This document shows, one piece after another, positions 1 to 8,009 of a DNA stretch of 64,000 nt; the first letter of the stretch is position 1; the number at the start of each line of letters is the position of its first letter. The translations under genes and the position numbers were made by a program. Under the pieces are notes generated by a model. The model ran no database searches. It was not told where the DNA came from and worked only from the letters and a program-made list of their open reading frames with translations. The DNA is from JAKFWI01 sp031399165 (GTDB lineage: Bacteria; Pseudomonadota; Alphaproteobacteria; Caulobacterales; Aquidulcibacteraceae). The stretch covers positions 1 to 64,000 of the forward strand of contig JANNOO010000046.1 of the NCBI GenBank assembly GCA_031399165.1, in the 5' to 3' direction.

Positions 1-141
1 CCCCCCCCCCTTTTTTTTTATTTATCCGCCCACCCCCTATATCAAAACAACACCCCCCACTCTTACCCCCCCCCCCCATCTTCCTATCTTTATCATGGGC
101 TTCCCCCCCCCGGGGGGGGGTGTTTTTTGTGGGGGGGCCCA

Positions 142-185
142 CGACCGATCGTCTTGGCTCAACGTTGAATCCAGTCGATCGGTCG
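142..185. repeat. 10-bp perfect inverted repeat downstream of pheS
   Basis: CGACCGATCG at 142-151 is matched by its reverse complement at 176-185, with a 24-base spacer. It lies about 115 bases past the pheS stop. There is no T-run, so a terminator role is doubtful, and closeness to the suspect contig end means it could be an assembly artefact. Confidence 0.4.
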
Positions 186-201
186 TTCCCCCCCTCCCCA
201 G

Positions 202-224
202 CCCTCCCCCACGAGGGGGGAGGG
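202..224. repeat. Short C/G palindrome, possible degenerate CTTCTCCC-type repeat
   Basis: CCCTCCCCC, a four-base loop ACGA and a G-rich complement ending AGGG form a hairpin. It resembles the CTCTCCC/GGGAGAG palindromes near 1408 and 24040, but is closer to a pure C/G run, so membership in that family is tentative. Confidence 0.4.
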
Positions 225-300
225 AGCGCGTTGGCGCGTGTCATCAACGCAGCAGCTTCATTTCTTTCGATAGGAAGGCGCATGTGCTTACGAGCCTGCA

Positions 301-1389
301 TCAGCCGAGCCCCTGTGCCAAGCCGGGCAACAGATACGGGCTAAACCCGTAATGCTTAAGCCAGCGCGTATCGCCTTCGAAGAAGGCGCGCAGATCCGTC
401 ATGCCATATTTCAGCATGGCGAGGCGATCGACGCCCATGCCGAAGGCGTAGCCCTGATATTTTTCCGGATCGATGCCGCAATTCTTCAGCACGTTGGGGT
501 GCACCATGCCGCAGCCGAGAATTTCCAGCCAGTCACTGCCAGTTCCGATTTTCAGCTGTCCTCCGCTGCGATCGCAGCGCACGTCCATTTCCGCGCTTGG
601 CTCGGTGAACGGGAAGAAGTGCGGGCGGAAACGCACCTCGACATCATCGACTTCGAAAAAAGCGCGGATGAAGGCCATAAGCACGCCTTTGAGATCGGCC
701 ATATTGGTGGTCTCGTCGATCACAAGGCCTTCCATCTGGTGGAACATCGGCGTGTGCGTGGCATCGCTATCACGGCGATAGGTGCGGCCCTGGCAGATCA
801 TGCGGATCGGCAAGTGGCCCTTCAGCATCGTGCGCACCTGCACCGGAGAGGTGTGTGTACGTAGCACCATACGCTCCGCGCCTTCGGCGGCGTTCATGAA
901 GAACGTGTCGTGCATATCGCGCGCGGGATGTTTCGGCGGGAAGTTCAGCGCGGTGAAATTGTTGAAATCGGTTTCGATGTCGGGGCCTTCCTCAAGCGCG
1001 AACCCCATCTCGCCGAAAATTTGCGCGATCTCTTCCATCACGAAAGAAACCGGATGGATCGAGCCTAGCCGCGCGGGTGCGGCGGGCAGGGAAACATCGA
1101 CCTTCTCGGTGCGCAGTTTCGCTTCCAGCGCCGCTTCGGCGAGCGAAGCCTTGCGCGTGAGTAAAGCATCGCCCAGGCGATCCTTCAGCGTGTTGAGCTT
1201 GGCCCCGAACGCGCTGCGCTGTTCGGGGCTCATCTGCCCCAGCGTGCGCATCAGGCCGGAGATCACACCCTGCTTGCCCAGCGCTTCGACTCGTACGGTT
1301 TCGAGCGCAGCCTCGTCGTCGCTGCGCGCTATCCGCGCCATCAGAGCGGATTCGAGGGCGTCCAGATCGGTGGCGGCTTCAGTGTCCAT
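301..1389 (-). CDS. pheS: Phenylalanine--tRNA ligase alpha subunit
   Basis: Catalytic alpha subunit of the cytoplasmic (alpha-beta)2 phenylalanyl-tRNA synthetase, which charges tRNA-Phe. About 362 aa, the usual length. The first ~100 residues are the charged N-terminal coiled-coil arm; class II motif 2 is seen as CQGRTYRRD and motif 3 as FGMGVDRLAML near the C-terminus. The ORF opens further upstream, but the extra 31 codons run through a palindromic repeat, so the ATG giving MDTEAATDL is preferred. It lies downstream of rplT on the same strand, as in the common rpmI-rplT-pheST order. Its partner pheT is not in the window. Confidence 0.96.
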   Translation of the reverse strand: MDTEAATDLDALESALMARIARSDDEAALETVRVEALGKQGVISGLMRTLGQMSPEQRSAFGAKLNTLKDRLGDALLTRKASLAEAALEAKLRTEKVDVSLPAAPARLGSIHPVSFVMEEIAQIFGEMGFALEEGPDIETDFNNFTALNFPPKHPARDMHDTFFMNAAEGAERMVLRTHTSPVQVRTMLKGHLPIRMICQGRTYRRDSDATHTPMFHQMEGLVIDETTNMADLKGVLMAFIRAFFEVDDVEVRFRPHFFPFTEPSAEMDVRCDRSGGQLKIGTGSDWLEILGCGMVHPNVLKNCGIDPEKYQGYAFGMGVDRLAMLKYGMTDLRAFFEGDTRWLKHYGFSPYLLPGLAQGLG

Positions 1390-1407
1390 GCGGTTCCTCA
1401 ACTCGGT

Positions 1408-1522
1408 CCCTCTCCCGCGTGCGGGAGAGGGGTAGGGGTGAGGGCCTACCGCGAAGACTTGTGGGATGCGGGAAGCCCTCATCCGGCGCTGCGCGCCACC
1501 TTCTCCCGCAAGCGGGAGAAGG
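1408..1522. repeat. Pair of CTTCTCCC-type palindromes between rplT and pheS
   Basis: Two hairpins sit in the gap. One is CCCTCTCCC-gcgtgc-GGGAGAGGG type (1408-1431), followed by GGTAGGGGTGAGGGC. The other is CCTTCTCCC-gcaagc-GGGAGAAGG (1499-1522), preceded by GCCCTCATCCGGCGCTGCGCG. The two units face each other in inverted orientation. Similar units occur near 24040, 24940 and 32726, so this is a dispersed intergenic palindromic family of the type common in alphaproteobacteria. It may act on the rplT-pheS transcript. Confidence 0.8.
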
Positions 1523-1526
1523 AAGA

Positions 1527-1883
1527 CTACGCCAGCGCGGAGCGGGACTTTTCGATCAGGCCTTTGAAGGCCGCCGGTTCGTTCATCGCGATGTCAGCCA
1601 TCACTTTGCGATCGACTTCGACGCCGGCCTTCAGAAGGCCGGAGATAAATCGCGAATAGGTGAGGCCTTCTTCGCGCACCGCGGCGTTGATCCGCTGGAT
1701 CCACAGAGCGCGGAAATTGCGCTTGTTCACCTTGCGGTCGCGATACGCATACACGCCGGCCTTTTCGACCGCCGCATTAGCGGTGCGGAAGGTGTTTTTC
1801 CGCCGGCCGCGATAACCCTTCGCGGCCTTGATGACTTTCTTGTGCCGGGCATGAGCCGTCACGCCGCCTTTAACGCGCGCCAT
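1527..1883 (-). CDS. rplT: Large ribosomal subunit protein bL20
   Basis: 118 aa, exactly the family length, highly basic. It shows the L20 N-terminal RNA-binding helix (MARVKGGVTAHARHKKV, then KGYRGRRKN) and the globular C-terminal part with LWIQRINAAVR. It binds 23S rRNA early in 50S assembly, and in many bacteria L20 also represses its own operon. It follows rpmI by 14 bases on the same strand, so the two are almost certainly co-transcribed. Confidence 0.98.
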   Translation of the reverse strand: MARVKGGVTAHARHKKVIKAAKGYRGRRKNTFRTANAAVEKAGVYAYRDRKVNKRNFRALWIQRINAAVREEGLTYSRFISGLLKAGVEVDRKVMADIAMNEPAAFKGLIEKSRSALA

Positions 1884-1897
1884 GTTTCAATCTCCGA

Positions 1898-2107
1898 TCA
1901 GCTGAGGCCGTAGGGCGTCCAGAGCTTGACGCGCTTGGCGTCCGGCTCCGCCAGGGCGGACGTGCCCCGGTTCTGACGGATGTACTTGGCGTTGTGGCTG
2001 ATCAGGCGGTGGCGCTTGCCGGCGGGGCCGGAGAGAACCTTGCCTGTGGCGGTAATCTTGAACCGCTTTTTCACGCCGCTCTTGGTCTTGAGCTTCTGTT
2101 TGGCCAT
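1898..2107 (-). CDS. rpmI: Large ribosomal subunit protein bL35
   Basis: 69 aa, typical of L35, with the family pattern MAKQKLKTKSGVKKRFK at the start and KRHRLISHNAK in the middle. The ATG is preceded by an AAGGGGG-like ribosome binding site; a longer ORF extends upstream but has no family match. It is first gene of the rpmI-rplT-pheS group here. In the classic arrangement infC lies immediately upstream; here infC is 3 kb away, beyond a TonB receptor gene on the opposite strand. Confidence 0.97.
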   Translation of the reverse strand: MAKQKLKTKSGVKKRFKITATGKVLSGPAGKRHRLISHNAKYIRQNRGTSALAEPDAKRVKLWTPYGLS

Positions 2108-2281
2108 TTCAAATCCCCCTTGAGGAGAAACAAAAAGGCCGCCTCGGCATGGCTTGGGCCGGGCGTGCCTTGTGGAAGCGGCGGCTGTTAGCATGAGGGG
2201 CCGGGGTGGGCAAGGTGGACGAAGCCCGACGGAAACACGAGGGTGCCCCGTTAAACCTAGCACCTAGGGACGGGCATTGTC

Positions 2282-4729
2282 ATGAAAGCCAGTTTTGCGG
2301 CCGGCCTCGGCGCGCTCAGCCTCCTTTTGCCGTACGGCATAGCCCAAGCGCAGCAGCAAAAGGTCGTCTCCGGACGCATCGTCGACGCGGCGGGACAGCC
2401 GCTGGCGGCGGCGACCGCCAGCCTGCGCAATCCGGAGGGTGGCGCGATCGCGGCGCTGTCGATTACCGATTCCAGCGGCCGCTTTTCGATCGAGGGCGCG
2501 CCCACCGGCACTTTCGTGCTTGTGGCATCACACGCCGGTTTTTCGTCGGCGGAGCGGCAGGTGCTGATCGGCGCGCTGAACAATGTTTATGATCTTGGCG
2601 ATATCGGCCTGACCGCGCGGGCGGCGGGGGCCGCTGCGGGCGCGGATACTGACGCGATCGTCGTGCTGGCGCGCCGGCGCGAGTCCGGGCTTTCGGACGA
2701 TCTGGCGAAGAACACGTTTCAGCTGGAAGACAACATCGCGCAATCCGGCGGCTCTGTGCTGGATGCGATGAAGGCGCTGCCGGGCGTGGGTGTGACACAG
2801 GAGGGGACGATTTCGCTGCGCGGCTCTGATCGAGTGACGATCCTGATCGACGGCAAGCCTTCGGCGCTCACCGGCTACGGCAATCAGACCGGCCTTGATT
2901 CCATCCCCGCCGCGAACATCGAAAGCATCGAGGTGATCAACAACCCATCGTCCCGCTACGACGCGGCGGGCCAAGCGGGCATCATCAACATCATCTACCG
3001 CAAGAACAACAAGACCGGCCTCTCGGGCGACGTCGGCCTCTCTGCTGGCTTGGGGGCGTTGCAGAAACGGCGCGAAGACCTGCCGACCGAGCTCGGCAGT
3101 TTTTCCAATAATTGGAAGCTGATCCCGAGCCTCAACCTCAACTACAACACCGATGCGACGCGGTATTTGTTGCAGGCCGAGGTGCTTGGCCAGCGCAATC
3201 TGCCGAACAACGAATTCACCACGCGGTTTTACGACGATGGCCGCATCATCGCTTCGCAGGTGCCGGAAAACCGCGAGCAGATTCACTATATTCTGAAAGG
3301 CGGCATGGACCACACGCGCGCCAATGGCGACACGATTGGCTTTTCGGCGCTGTACGATTTCGAGCACCACAAGGATGTCGCGCAGGTGCCGTTCATCGAT
3401 CAGCGGACCGGCCTGCGCAATCGGTTCTGGTTCTGGGAGGAGCAGGAAGACACTGGCAATATCAACGTCACCGCGACGTACAAGCGCGAGTTCGACGAGC
3501 CCGGCCACGTCTTGAGCTTCAATCTTCAGTACAATCGCGCCTGGGAAGACGAGACCTATTATCTCAACGAAGTGTCGCCCATCCGCATCGGCAACGACAC
3601 CACGCACGTTATTGGCACGGAACACACGATCCCGCTGCTGATCGATTATGTGCGCCCGCTTGCGAGCGGGCGGATTGAAGCAGGCATTAAGTTGCAAACG
3701 CGCTGGTTGCCGACGACCTATGACGTGATCCGCGGCGTGCAATCGGTGATCTATCCGGGGCTCGGGGACGAATCCGAATGGGGCGAAAATCTATACGCCG
3801 TGTATGGCAATTATGTTTACGACCGGCAGACCTATTCGATCGAGGCTGGTCTGCGCGCCGAGCACACTGAAGTGCATTACGATCTCGATCCAGCGAACAT
3901 CTATTATCCGACCAGCGATGAATACAGCTATTTCAAGCTCTATCCGAACGTGCGGCTTACGTACAAATTTGACGCTGACAACACGGTTTCAGCGTTCCTC
4001 AACAAGCGCGTTGACCGCCCTTCTGAGCAGGAACTGCGGATTTTCCCGAAATATGACGACCCGGAATTGCTGAAAGTCGGCAATCCGTATCTGCGGCCGC
4101 AATTCACCACGACCTATGAAATCGCCTATCGCCGTGCATGGGATACGGGCTCAGCTTCGGCAGCGTTCTATTACCGCGACATCGAAGATCCGTTCACGCG
4201 CGTTTTTGCGGTCGACGATACCAATCCGAATTATGATGTCGTCAATCGCATCTACACGAATGTCGGCCGTGCGACGAATTCCGGAATCGAGGTTATCGGT
4301 CAGCAGAAATTTGGCTCCTGGCTGACGCTGAACGGCAGTGCGAATTTCTACCAGGTCAAGTTCGATCAGTTCGATACCCTGCTTCTGTTTCCCACGCGCC
4401 GGCCGTTCCGGGTCGAGGAATCCGAAGACACGACCTGGGATGCGAAGGTGTCAGCCCTGTTCAAGCTGCCGGCGCAGACCGAGTTTCAGGCGTCATTCGT
4501 CTACTACGCCGACAAGACGATTGCTCAGGGCACGCAGGACGCGCGCTCCTCGTTCGATCTGGGCCTGAAGAAGGCGCTGAGCGAAAGCCTGGAATTAACG
4601 GTTTCTGCCACCGACATTTTTAACCAGTTCGGCATCAAGCAGAACATCGAGGGCGCCGGCTTCGATGCCATCTACGAGAATTATTACCAGACTCAGGCGG
4701 TGACGGCCGGGCTGAAATATCGGTTCTAA
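2282..4729 (+). CDS. TonB-dependent outer membrane receptor with N-terminal carboxypeptidase-regulatory-like domain
   Basis: 815 aa. Residues 1-23 are a signal peptide ending AQA. Residues ~27-110 form a CarboxypepD_reg-like beta-sandwich (VSGRIVDAAGQPLAAA). Then come a TonB-box-like stretch (DAIVVLARRR), a plug (SVLDAMKALPGVGV, ILIDGKPS, IESIEVINNPSSRYDAAG) and a long beta-barrel ending in Phe, the usual outer-membrane signature. The layout matches the outer-membrane beta-barrel 3 group. It should import a substrate across the outer membrane using TonB energy; the substrate cannot be told. It stands alone between rpmI and infC, on the opposite strand to both. Confidence 0.92.
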   Translation: MKASFAAGLGALSLLLPYGIAQAQQQKVVSGRIVDAAGQPLAAATASLRNPEGGAIAALSITDSSGRFSIEGAPTGTFVLVASHAGFSSAERQVLIGALNNVYDLGDIGLTARAAGAAAGADTDAIVVLARRRESGLSDDLAKNTFQLEDNIAQSGGSVLDAMKALPGVGVTQEGTISLRGSDRVTILIDGKPSALTGYGNQTGLDSIPAANIESIEVINNPSSRYDAAGQAGIINIIYRKNNKTGLSGDVGLSAGLGALQKRREDLPTELGSFSNNWKLIPSLNLNYNTDATRYLLQAEVLGQRNLPNNEFTTRFYDDGRIIASQVPENREQIHYILKGGMDHTRANGDTIGFSALYDFEHHKDVAQVPFIDQRTGLRNRFWFWEEQEDTGNINVTATYKREFDEPGHVLSFNLQYNRAWEDETYYLNEVSPIRIGNDTTHVIGTEHTIPLLIDYVRPLASGRIEAGIKLQTRWLPTTYDVIRGVQSVIYPGLGDESEWGENLYAVYGNYVYDRQTYSIEAGLRAEHTEVHYDLDPANIYYPTSDEYSYFKLYPNVRLTYKFDADNTVSAFLNKRVDRPSEQELRIFPKYDDPELLKVGNPYLRPQFTTTYEIAYRRAWDTGSASAAFYYRDIEDPFTRVFAVDDTNPNYDVVNRIYTNVGRATNSGIEVIGQQKFGSWLTLNGSANFYQVKFDQFDTLLLFPTRRPFRVEESEDTTWDAKVSALFKLPAQTEFQASFVYYADKTIAQGTQDARSSFDLGLKKALSESLELTVSATDIFNQFGIKQNIEGAGFDAIYENYYQTQAVTAGLKYRF

Positions 4730-4806
4730 CCGGCTTCACGCGGCCAAACGGAACCGGCTCGCGGTCCAACGGGTTATCTGTTAGTGCGAAAAGGACTTTG
4801 AGGCCG

Positions 4807-5128
4807 ATGAAAAAATCATTCCAAGCGCTGATGCTGGCCGCGGCGTTTACCGCTTCCATGGGCGCAGCGACCATGGCTGACGCGCGCAAACTACCACACC
4901 AATAGCGTCGGCAAGTATTACGTCACCAATAGCGGCAAGCGCGTTTACGTCGAGCGCTACGACAAGAACTGCCGCAGCTCAGCGAACAAGGGCACTGCCA
5001 TTGGCGCAATCGGCGGCGCGGTCGCTGGCAACGTTATCGGCGGCAACACGACCGGAACGCTGCTCGGCGCCGGTGTTGGCGCAGTCGCCGGCCATCAAAT
5101 CGCGAAGAATAAGTGCCGTAACCGCTAA
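4807..5128 (+). pseudogene. Glycine-zipper surface protein, frameshifted
   Basis: An ATG at 4807 with upstream AAAGGACTTTGAGG opens a signal peptide (MKKSFQALMLAAAFTASMGA, ending ADA), but that frame stops after about 32 codons. One base out of phase, an open frame continues from about 4890 to a TAA at 5126-5128. It encodes YYVTNSGKRVYVERYD and then a glycine zipper (GTAIGAIGGAVAGNVIGG, then GTLLGAGVGAVAG), as in 17-kDa-antigen-like proteins. The two parts clearly belong together, so one extra base near 4880-4895 (around CGCGCAAAC) breaks the gene. It is either a recent pseudogene or a sequence error. Confidence 0.75.
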
Positions 5129-5133
5129 AGCAG

Positions 5134-5673
5134 TTAGCGCGGCGCCATTACCATGACTACCTGACGGCCTTCGAAGCGGGGCTCTTGCTCTACTTTTGCT
5201 ACGCCGTCGAACTGCACGCGAACGCGCTCAAGCAATTCCATGCCAAGGTGGGTGTGGGCGAGTTCGCGGCCGCGGAAACGTAAAGTCACCTTCACCTTGT
5301 CGCCTTCCTCAAAGAAGCGCGTCATTGCTTTAACTTTCACGTCGTAATCGTGGTCGTCGATATTCGGACGGACCTTGATTTCCTTGAGTTCGATCTGTTT
5401 GGCGGTTTTACGCGCAGCGGCTTTCTTCTTCTGCTCTTCGAAGCGGAATTTGCCGTAATCCATGATCTTGCAGACGGGCGGCACGGCGTTGGGCGCAACT
5501 TCCACAAGGTCGAGCCCGGCTTCCTGGGCGGCCTCAAGCGCCGCCTGGGTGGGCATCTCTCCCTGCTTTTCGCCGGCTTCGTCGATCAACAAAACGCGCG
5601 CGGCGCGGATGTCCTCGTTGACGCGCGGCCCATCTTTGGACGGCGGCGGCGCCATATTCGGTCTACGAGCTAT
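5134..5673 (-). CDS. infC: Translation initiation factor IF-3, likely ATA start
   Basis: IF-3 binds the 30S subunit, prevents premature 50S joining and proofreads the start codon and initiator tRNA. The N-domain (RVNEDIRAARVLLID), linker (VCKIMDYGKFRFEEQKKK) and C-domain (KVTLRFRGRELAH, ending EGRQVVMVMAPR) are all present. Start choice: an AGGAGA ribosome binding site at 5686-5681 lies 7 bases before an in-frame ATA (5673-5671). The first ATG lies 18 bases further in (5655), where no such site precedes it; another upstream ATG at 5703 would put the site inside the gene. infC is well known for rare start codons that allow IF-3 autoregulation. 179 aa from ATA. Confidence 0.95.
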   Translation of the reverse strand: MARRPNMAPPPSKDGPRVNEDIRAARVLLIDEAGEKQGEMPTQAALEAAQEAGLDLVEVAPNAVPPVCKIMDYGKFRFEEQKKKAAARKTAKQIELKEIKVRPNIDDHDYDVKVKAMTRFFEEGDKVKVTLRFRGRELAHTHLGMELLERVRVQFDGVAKVEQEPRFEGRQVVMVMAPR

Positions 5674-5680
5674 TCGAACT

Positions 5681-5686
5681 TCTCCT
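5681..5686 (-). promoter_or_regulatory. Ribosome binding site placing the infC start at ATA
   Basis: AGGAGA on the minus strand, with a 7-base spacer to the in-frame ATA codon at 5673-5671. It is the only strong Shine-Dalgarno match near the infC N-terminus and is the basis for the non-standard start. Confidence 0.75.
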
Positions 5687-5775
5687 GTCGCTGTTGAAAA
5701 CAAGGCGCGCGTCCGGAATCGGCTCGCGCGCGGGCACTATATCGCCCTAGCGCGCTCTGCGATCAAGCAGCGCGA

Positions 5776-6798
5776 TCAAGCGTGAACGGGCGAGGGCAGC
5801 GCGCCGAGATTGCCGATCGCGCGGATGACATCGGTCACAGGCAATTCCCCTAGATCGGGAGCCAGCAATTTGAGCACGCCGGCCCGTCCGCGCGGGGCGG
5901 CGAGGGCGGTTTCCTGGTCGGCGGCGTAAAGCACCACGCAAGGCGCGCCGGCGGCGGCGGCGATGTGCATCGGCCCGGAATCGTCTCCCGCGGCCGCTGC
6001 GGCCCGCTCGGCCAGCGCCGCGAGCTGAAAAAGGTCCGTGCGGGAGACAAGGTTTTTCACTTTTGGCTCGGCGCGGTTGATCGCCATGCCGATTTCCCGC
6101 TCGGCCGGTCCGCCAATCACCGCGACACCGAGGCCGAGCCCGACCAGCTGGCGGGCCAGTTCCGAATACTTCTCGATCGGCCATAGATGGTCGGGGTGGG
6201 CTACATCCGCGCCGGGAATCAACAGCACGAAAGGCTGTTTTAGGCTGTAATAGCCCGGCTGCAGGCGGGGCGGATCGCGGTGCGCCATGCGCACCCAGGA
6301 CAGGTCGGGCAGCGGCCCGCCGCCCTGCGGCCAGCCGCCCGCTGGGCCAAGGCCCGCGCTATGCAATTGGTCGGCGTAGCGATCGAGCTTGTGCTTCTGA
6401 TCGCGTTCGGGATCGGCATAGGGGTGGCTGCAATTGGTCGCCGCGCCGGACCATCGCGGCGGCCACGGCTTGAGGCTCAAATAGAACTGATTAGTGCGCG
6501 CGCTGCACTCCAGGTCGTAGATCATGTCGAACTTGCTCTTGCGCACGCGGCTTATGAGCTGGGCGATCTGCTTGGGATCGGCGGCGCCCACGAGTTCGAC
6601 CGTGTCGAAGAACGGGCATTTTTCCGCGAACGGCTTGAATTCGTCTGTCGTCAGCAAGGTGATGCGGGCGCCGAAATGATATTCACGGATCACCTTGGCG
6701 GCCGCCAGCGCCTGGATGAAGTCGCGTAAGCCGCCGAACTTTATCACCAGAACCCGTTTGGCGTCTTCCGGCGGCGGCTGAAACGCCTTGCCGCTCAT
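5776..6798 (-). CDS. Glycosyltransferase family 9 (heptosyltransferase-like)
   Basis: 340 aa with GT-B fold features of the ADP-heptose:LPS heptosyltransferase family: an N-terminal RVLVIKFGGLRDFIQALAA (normally GDxxxxxP after the IK-GG-like motif), a middle VLLIPGADVAHPDHLWP, which is the variable form of the nucleotide-site motif, and a C-terminal AGDDSGPMHIAAAAG, typical of GT9. It probably adds a sugar to the lipopolysaccharide core at the cytoplasmic face of the inner membrane. Its ATG overlaps the stop of the preceding GT4 gene (ATGA), so the two are translationally coupled. The exact sugar and acceptor are unknown. Confidence 0.88.
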   Translation of the reverse strand: MSGKAFQPPPEDAKRVLVIKFGGLRDFIQALAAAKVIREYHFGARITLLTTDEFKPFAEKCPFFDTVELVGAADPKQIAQLISRVRKSKFDMIYDLECSARTNQFYLSLKPWPPRWSGAATNCSHPYADPERDQKHKLDRYADQLHSAGLGPAGGWPQGGGPLPDLSWVRMAHRDPPRLQPGYYSLKQPFVLLIPGADVAHPDHLWPIEKYSELARQLVGLGLGVAVIGGPAEREIGMAINRAEPKVKNLVSRTDLFQLAALAERAAAAAGDDSGPMHIAAAAGAPCVVLYAADQETALAAPRGRAGVLKLLAPDLGELPVTDVIRAIGNLGALPSPVHA

Positions 6799-7961
6799 GC
6801 GTTCGCGCCCAGCAGGCGCCGGTACACGCCAAGCGTGGCGTCCTGAAGCGCGGCGGTGGAATAGCGTGAACGCGCGTGGGCCATCGCCGATTCCCCAAGC
6901 GCACGGCGCGCCTCCACGCCCATCGCCAGCACGCGCTCAAGCGCGGCGGCGAGCGCGTTGGCGTCACCGGCGGGAAACAGGATGCCTGTCTTCTCGTTCA
7001 TGATCGTTTCGCTTTGGCCGCCGAGATCGGCGGCGATCACTGCCATGCCCATCGCCTGCGCCTCGACTGCGGCCCTGCCAAATGATTCTGGCACCAGAGA
7101 AGGAAAGACGCCCACAGCCGCCGCTGCAAGGGCCGCTGGCATATCCCTCACATGACCCACGCGCCTGACAACGTCCCGAACGCCGCAAGCGGCGATGGCC
7201 GTGTCGAGCTGGGCGACGTAATCGTTCCGGCCCTGTGAATCGCCTGCCAGGATGAACACCGCCCGGCCCGGCTGGACCGCCTCGATCTTGGCGGCCGCCT
7301 CAATTACCGTGTGATGACCCTTGATCGGCGATAGACGGGCCGGAACCAGCACGATCGTGCGCTCGTCGTCGGTCGAAAGCCCCCACGCGCGGCGCAGGCT
7401 GGCGATCCGGTCCGGGGCTATGGCTCCGGGATCAAACGATTCCAAATCGACGCCGCGGGGGATTGTGACCACGCGGTCTGGTTTCACCCAGGGATGCTCC
7501 CGCAGCACATGCGCGCGCGCGAAATCGGAGGGCGCGATCACCATGTCGCCGCGCGCCATTACGGCGTTGAAGGCGCGTTTGATCGGCCCCTTGGCGATGT
7601 AAATGCCATGGTATGTGGTTACGAACGGCAGCTTCAGCGCACGCGCCGCCCACATCGCGCTCCATGCCGGCGCGCGCGAGCGGACGTGGATCAGTTTTAC
7701 GTTGGCGCGCGCCGCCTGGCGCTGGATGCGTCCGGCGTTCATCAGGATGACGCCGGGGTTTTTGGAATGGACTGGAAGATGCGCAACGACGCCGCCGGCC
7801 TGCGCCAGATCGACCTCCATGCGTCCGCCCTTGGTGGCCACAATCGCGCAGCCGCCTTCGCGTGTGATCGCCTGCGCCACTTCTATCGTGGTGCGCTCAG
7901 CGCCGCCCGCGTCCAGCGTGGGAATAACCTGTAGGATGCGCAGGGCCGCGCGTTCGTTCAT
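6795..7961 (-). CDS. Glycosyltransferase family 4
   Basis: 388 aa from the ATG at 7961. GT-B signature: an N-terminal LQVIPTLDAGGAERTTIE (the glycine-rich acceptor loop), a central VPARLSPIKGHHTVIEAA, and the C-terminal donor-site EX7E region (PESFGRAAVEAQAMGMAVIA). Such enzymes build LPS core, capsule or exopolysaccharide. An upstream ATG at 8030 would overlap the divergent hydrolase start and adds an arginine/tryptophan-rich stretch without family similarity, so the internal ATG is preferred. It is coupled by a 4-base overlap to the GT9 gene that follows. Confidence 0.9.
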   Translation of the reverse strand: MNERAALRILQVIPTLDAGGAERTTIEVAQAITREGGCAIVATKGGRMEVDLAQAGGVVAHLPVHSKNPGVILMNAGRIQRQAARANVKLIHVRSRAPAWSAMWAARALKLPFVTTYHGIYIAKGPIKRAFNAVMARGDMVIAPSDFARAHVLREHPWVKPDRVVTIPRGVDLESFDPGAIAPDRIASLRRAWGLSTDDERTIVLVPARLSPIKGHHTVIEAAAKIEAVQPGRAVFILAGDSQGRNDYVAQLDTAIAACGVRDVVRRVGHVRDMPAALAAAAVGVFPSLVPESFGRAAVEAQAMGMAVIAADLGGQSETIMNEKTGILFPAGDANALAAALERVLAMGVEARRALGESAMAHARSRYSTAALQDATLGVYRRLLGANA

Positions 7962-8009
7962 GAGATCGCGCTTGACCCATCGGCAGGCTCGTGTCCAGCA
8001 GATGCGCGC

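Larger units (their letters stand above)
1..300. other. Homopolymer-rich left end without a supported gene
   Basis: The first ~140 bases are long runs of C, T and G, unlike the rest of the window, and look like a low-quality contig end. From about 142 the composition becomes normal. There is a perfect 10-bp inverted repeat (142-151 against 176-185) and a C/G-rich palindrome at 202-224. Short plus-strand ORFs here have no recognisable product. pheT, which often follows pheS, is not visible before the sequence ends. Confidence 0.7.

Noticed and set aside
2528..3742. 404-aa minus-strand ORF inside the first TonB receptor
   Set aside because: Antisense shadow with no family pattern.
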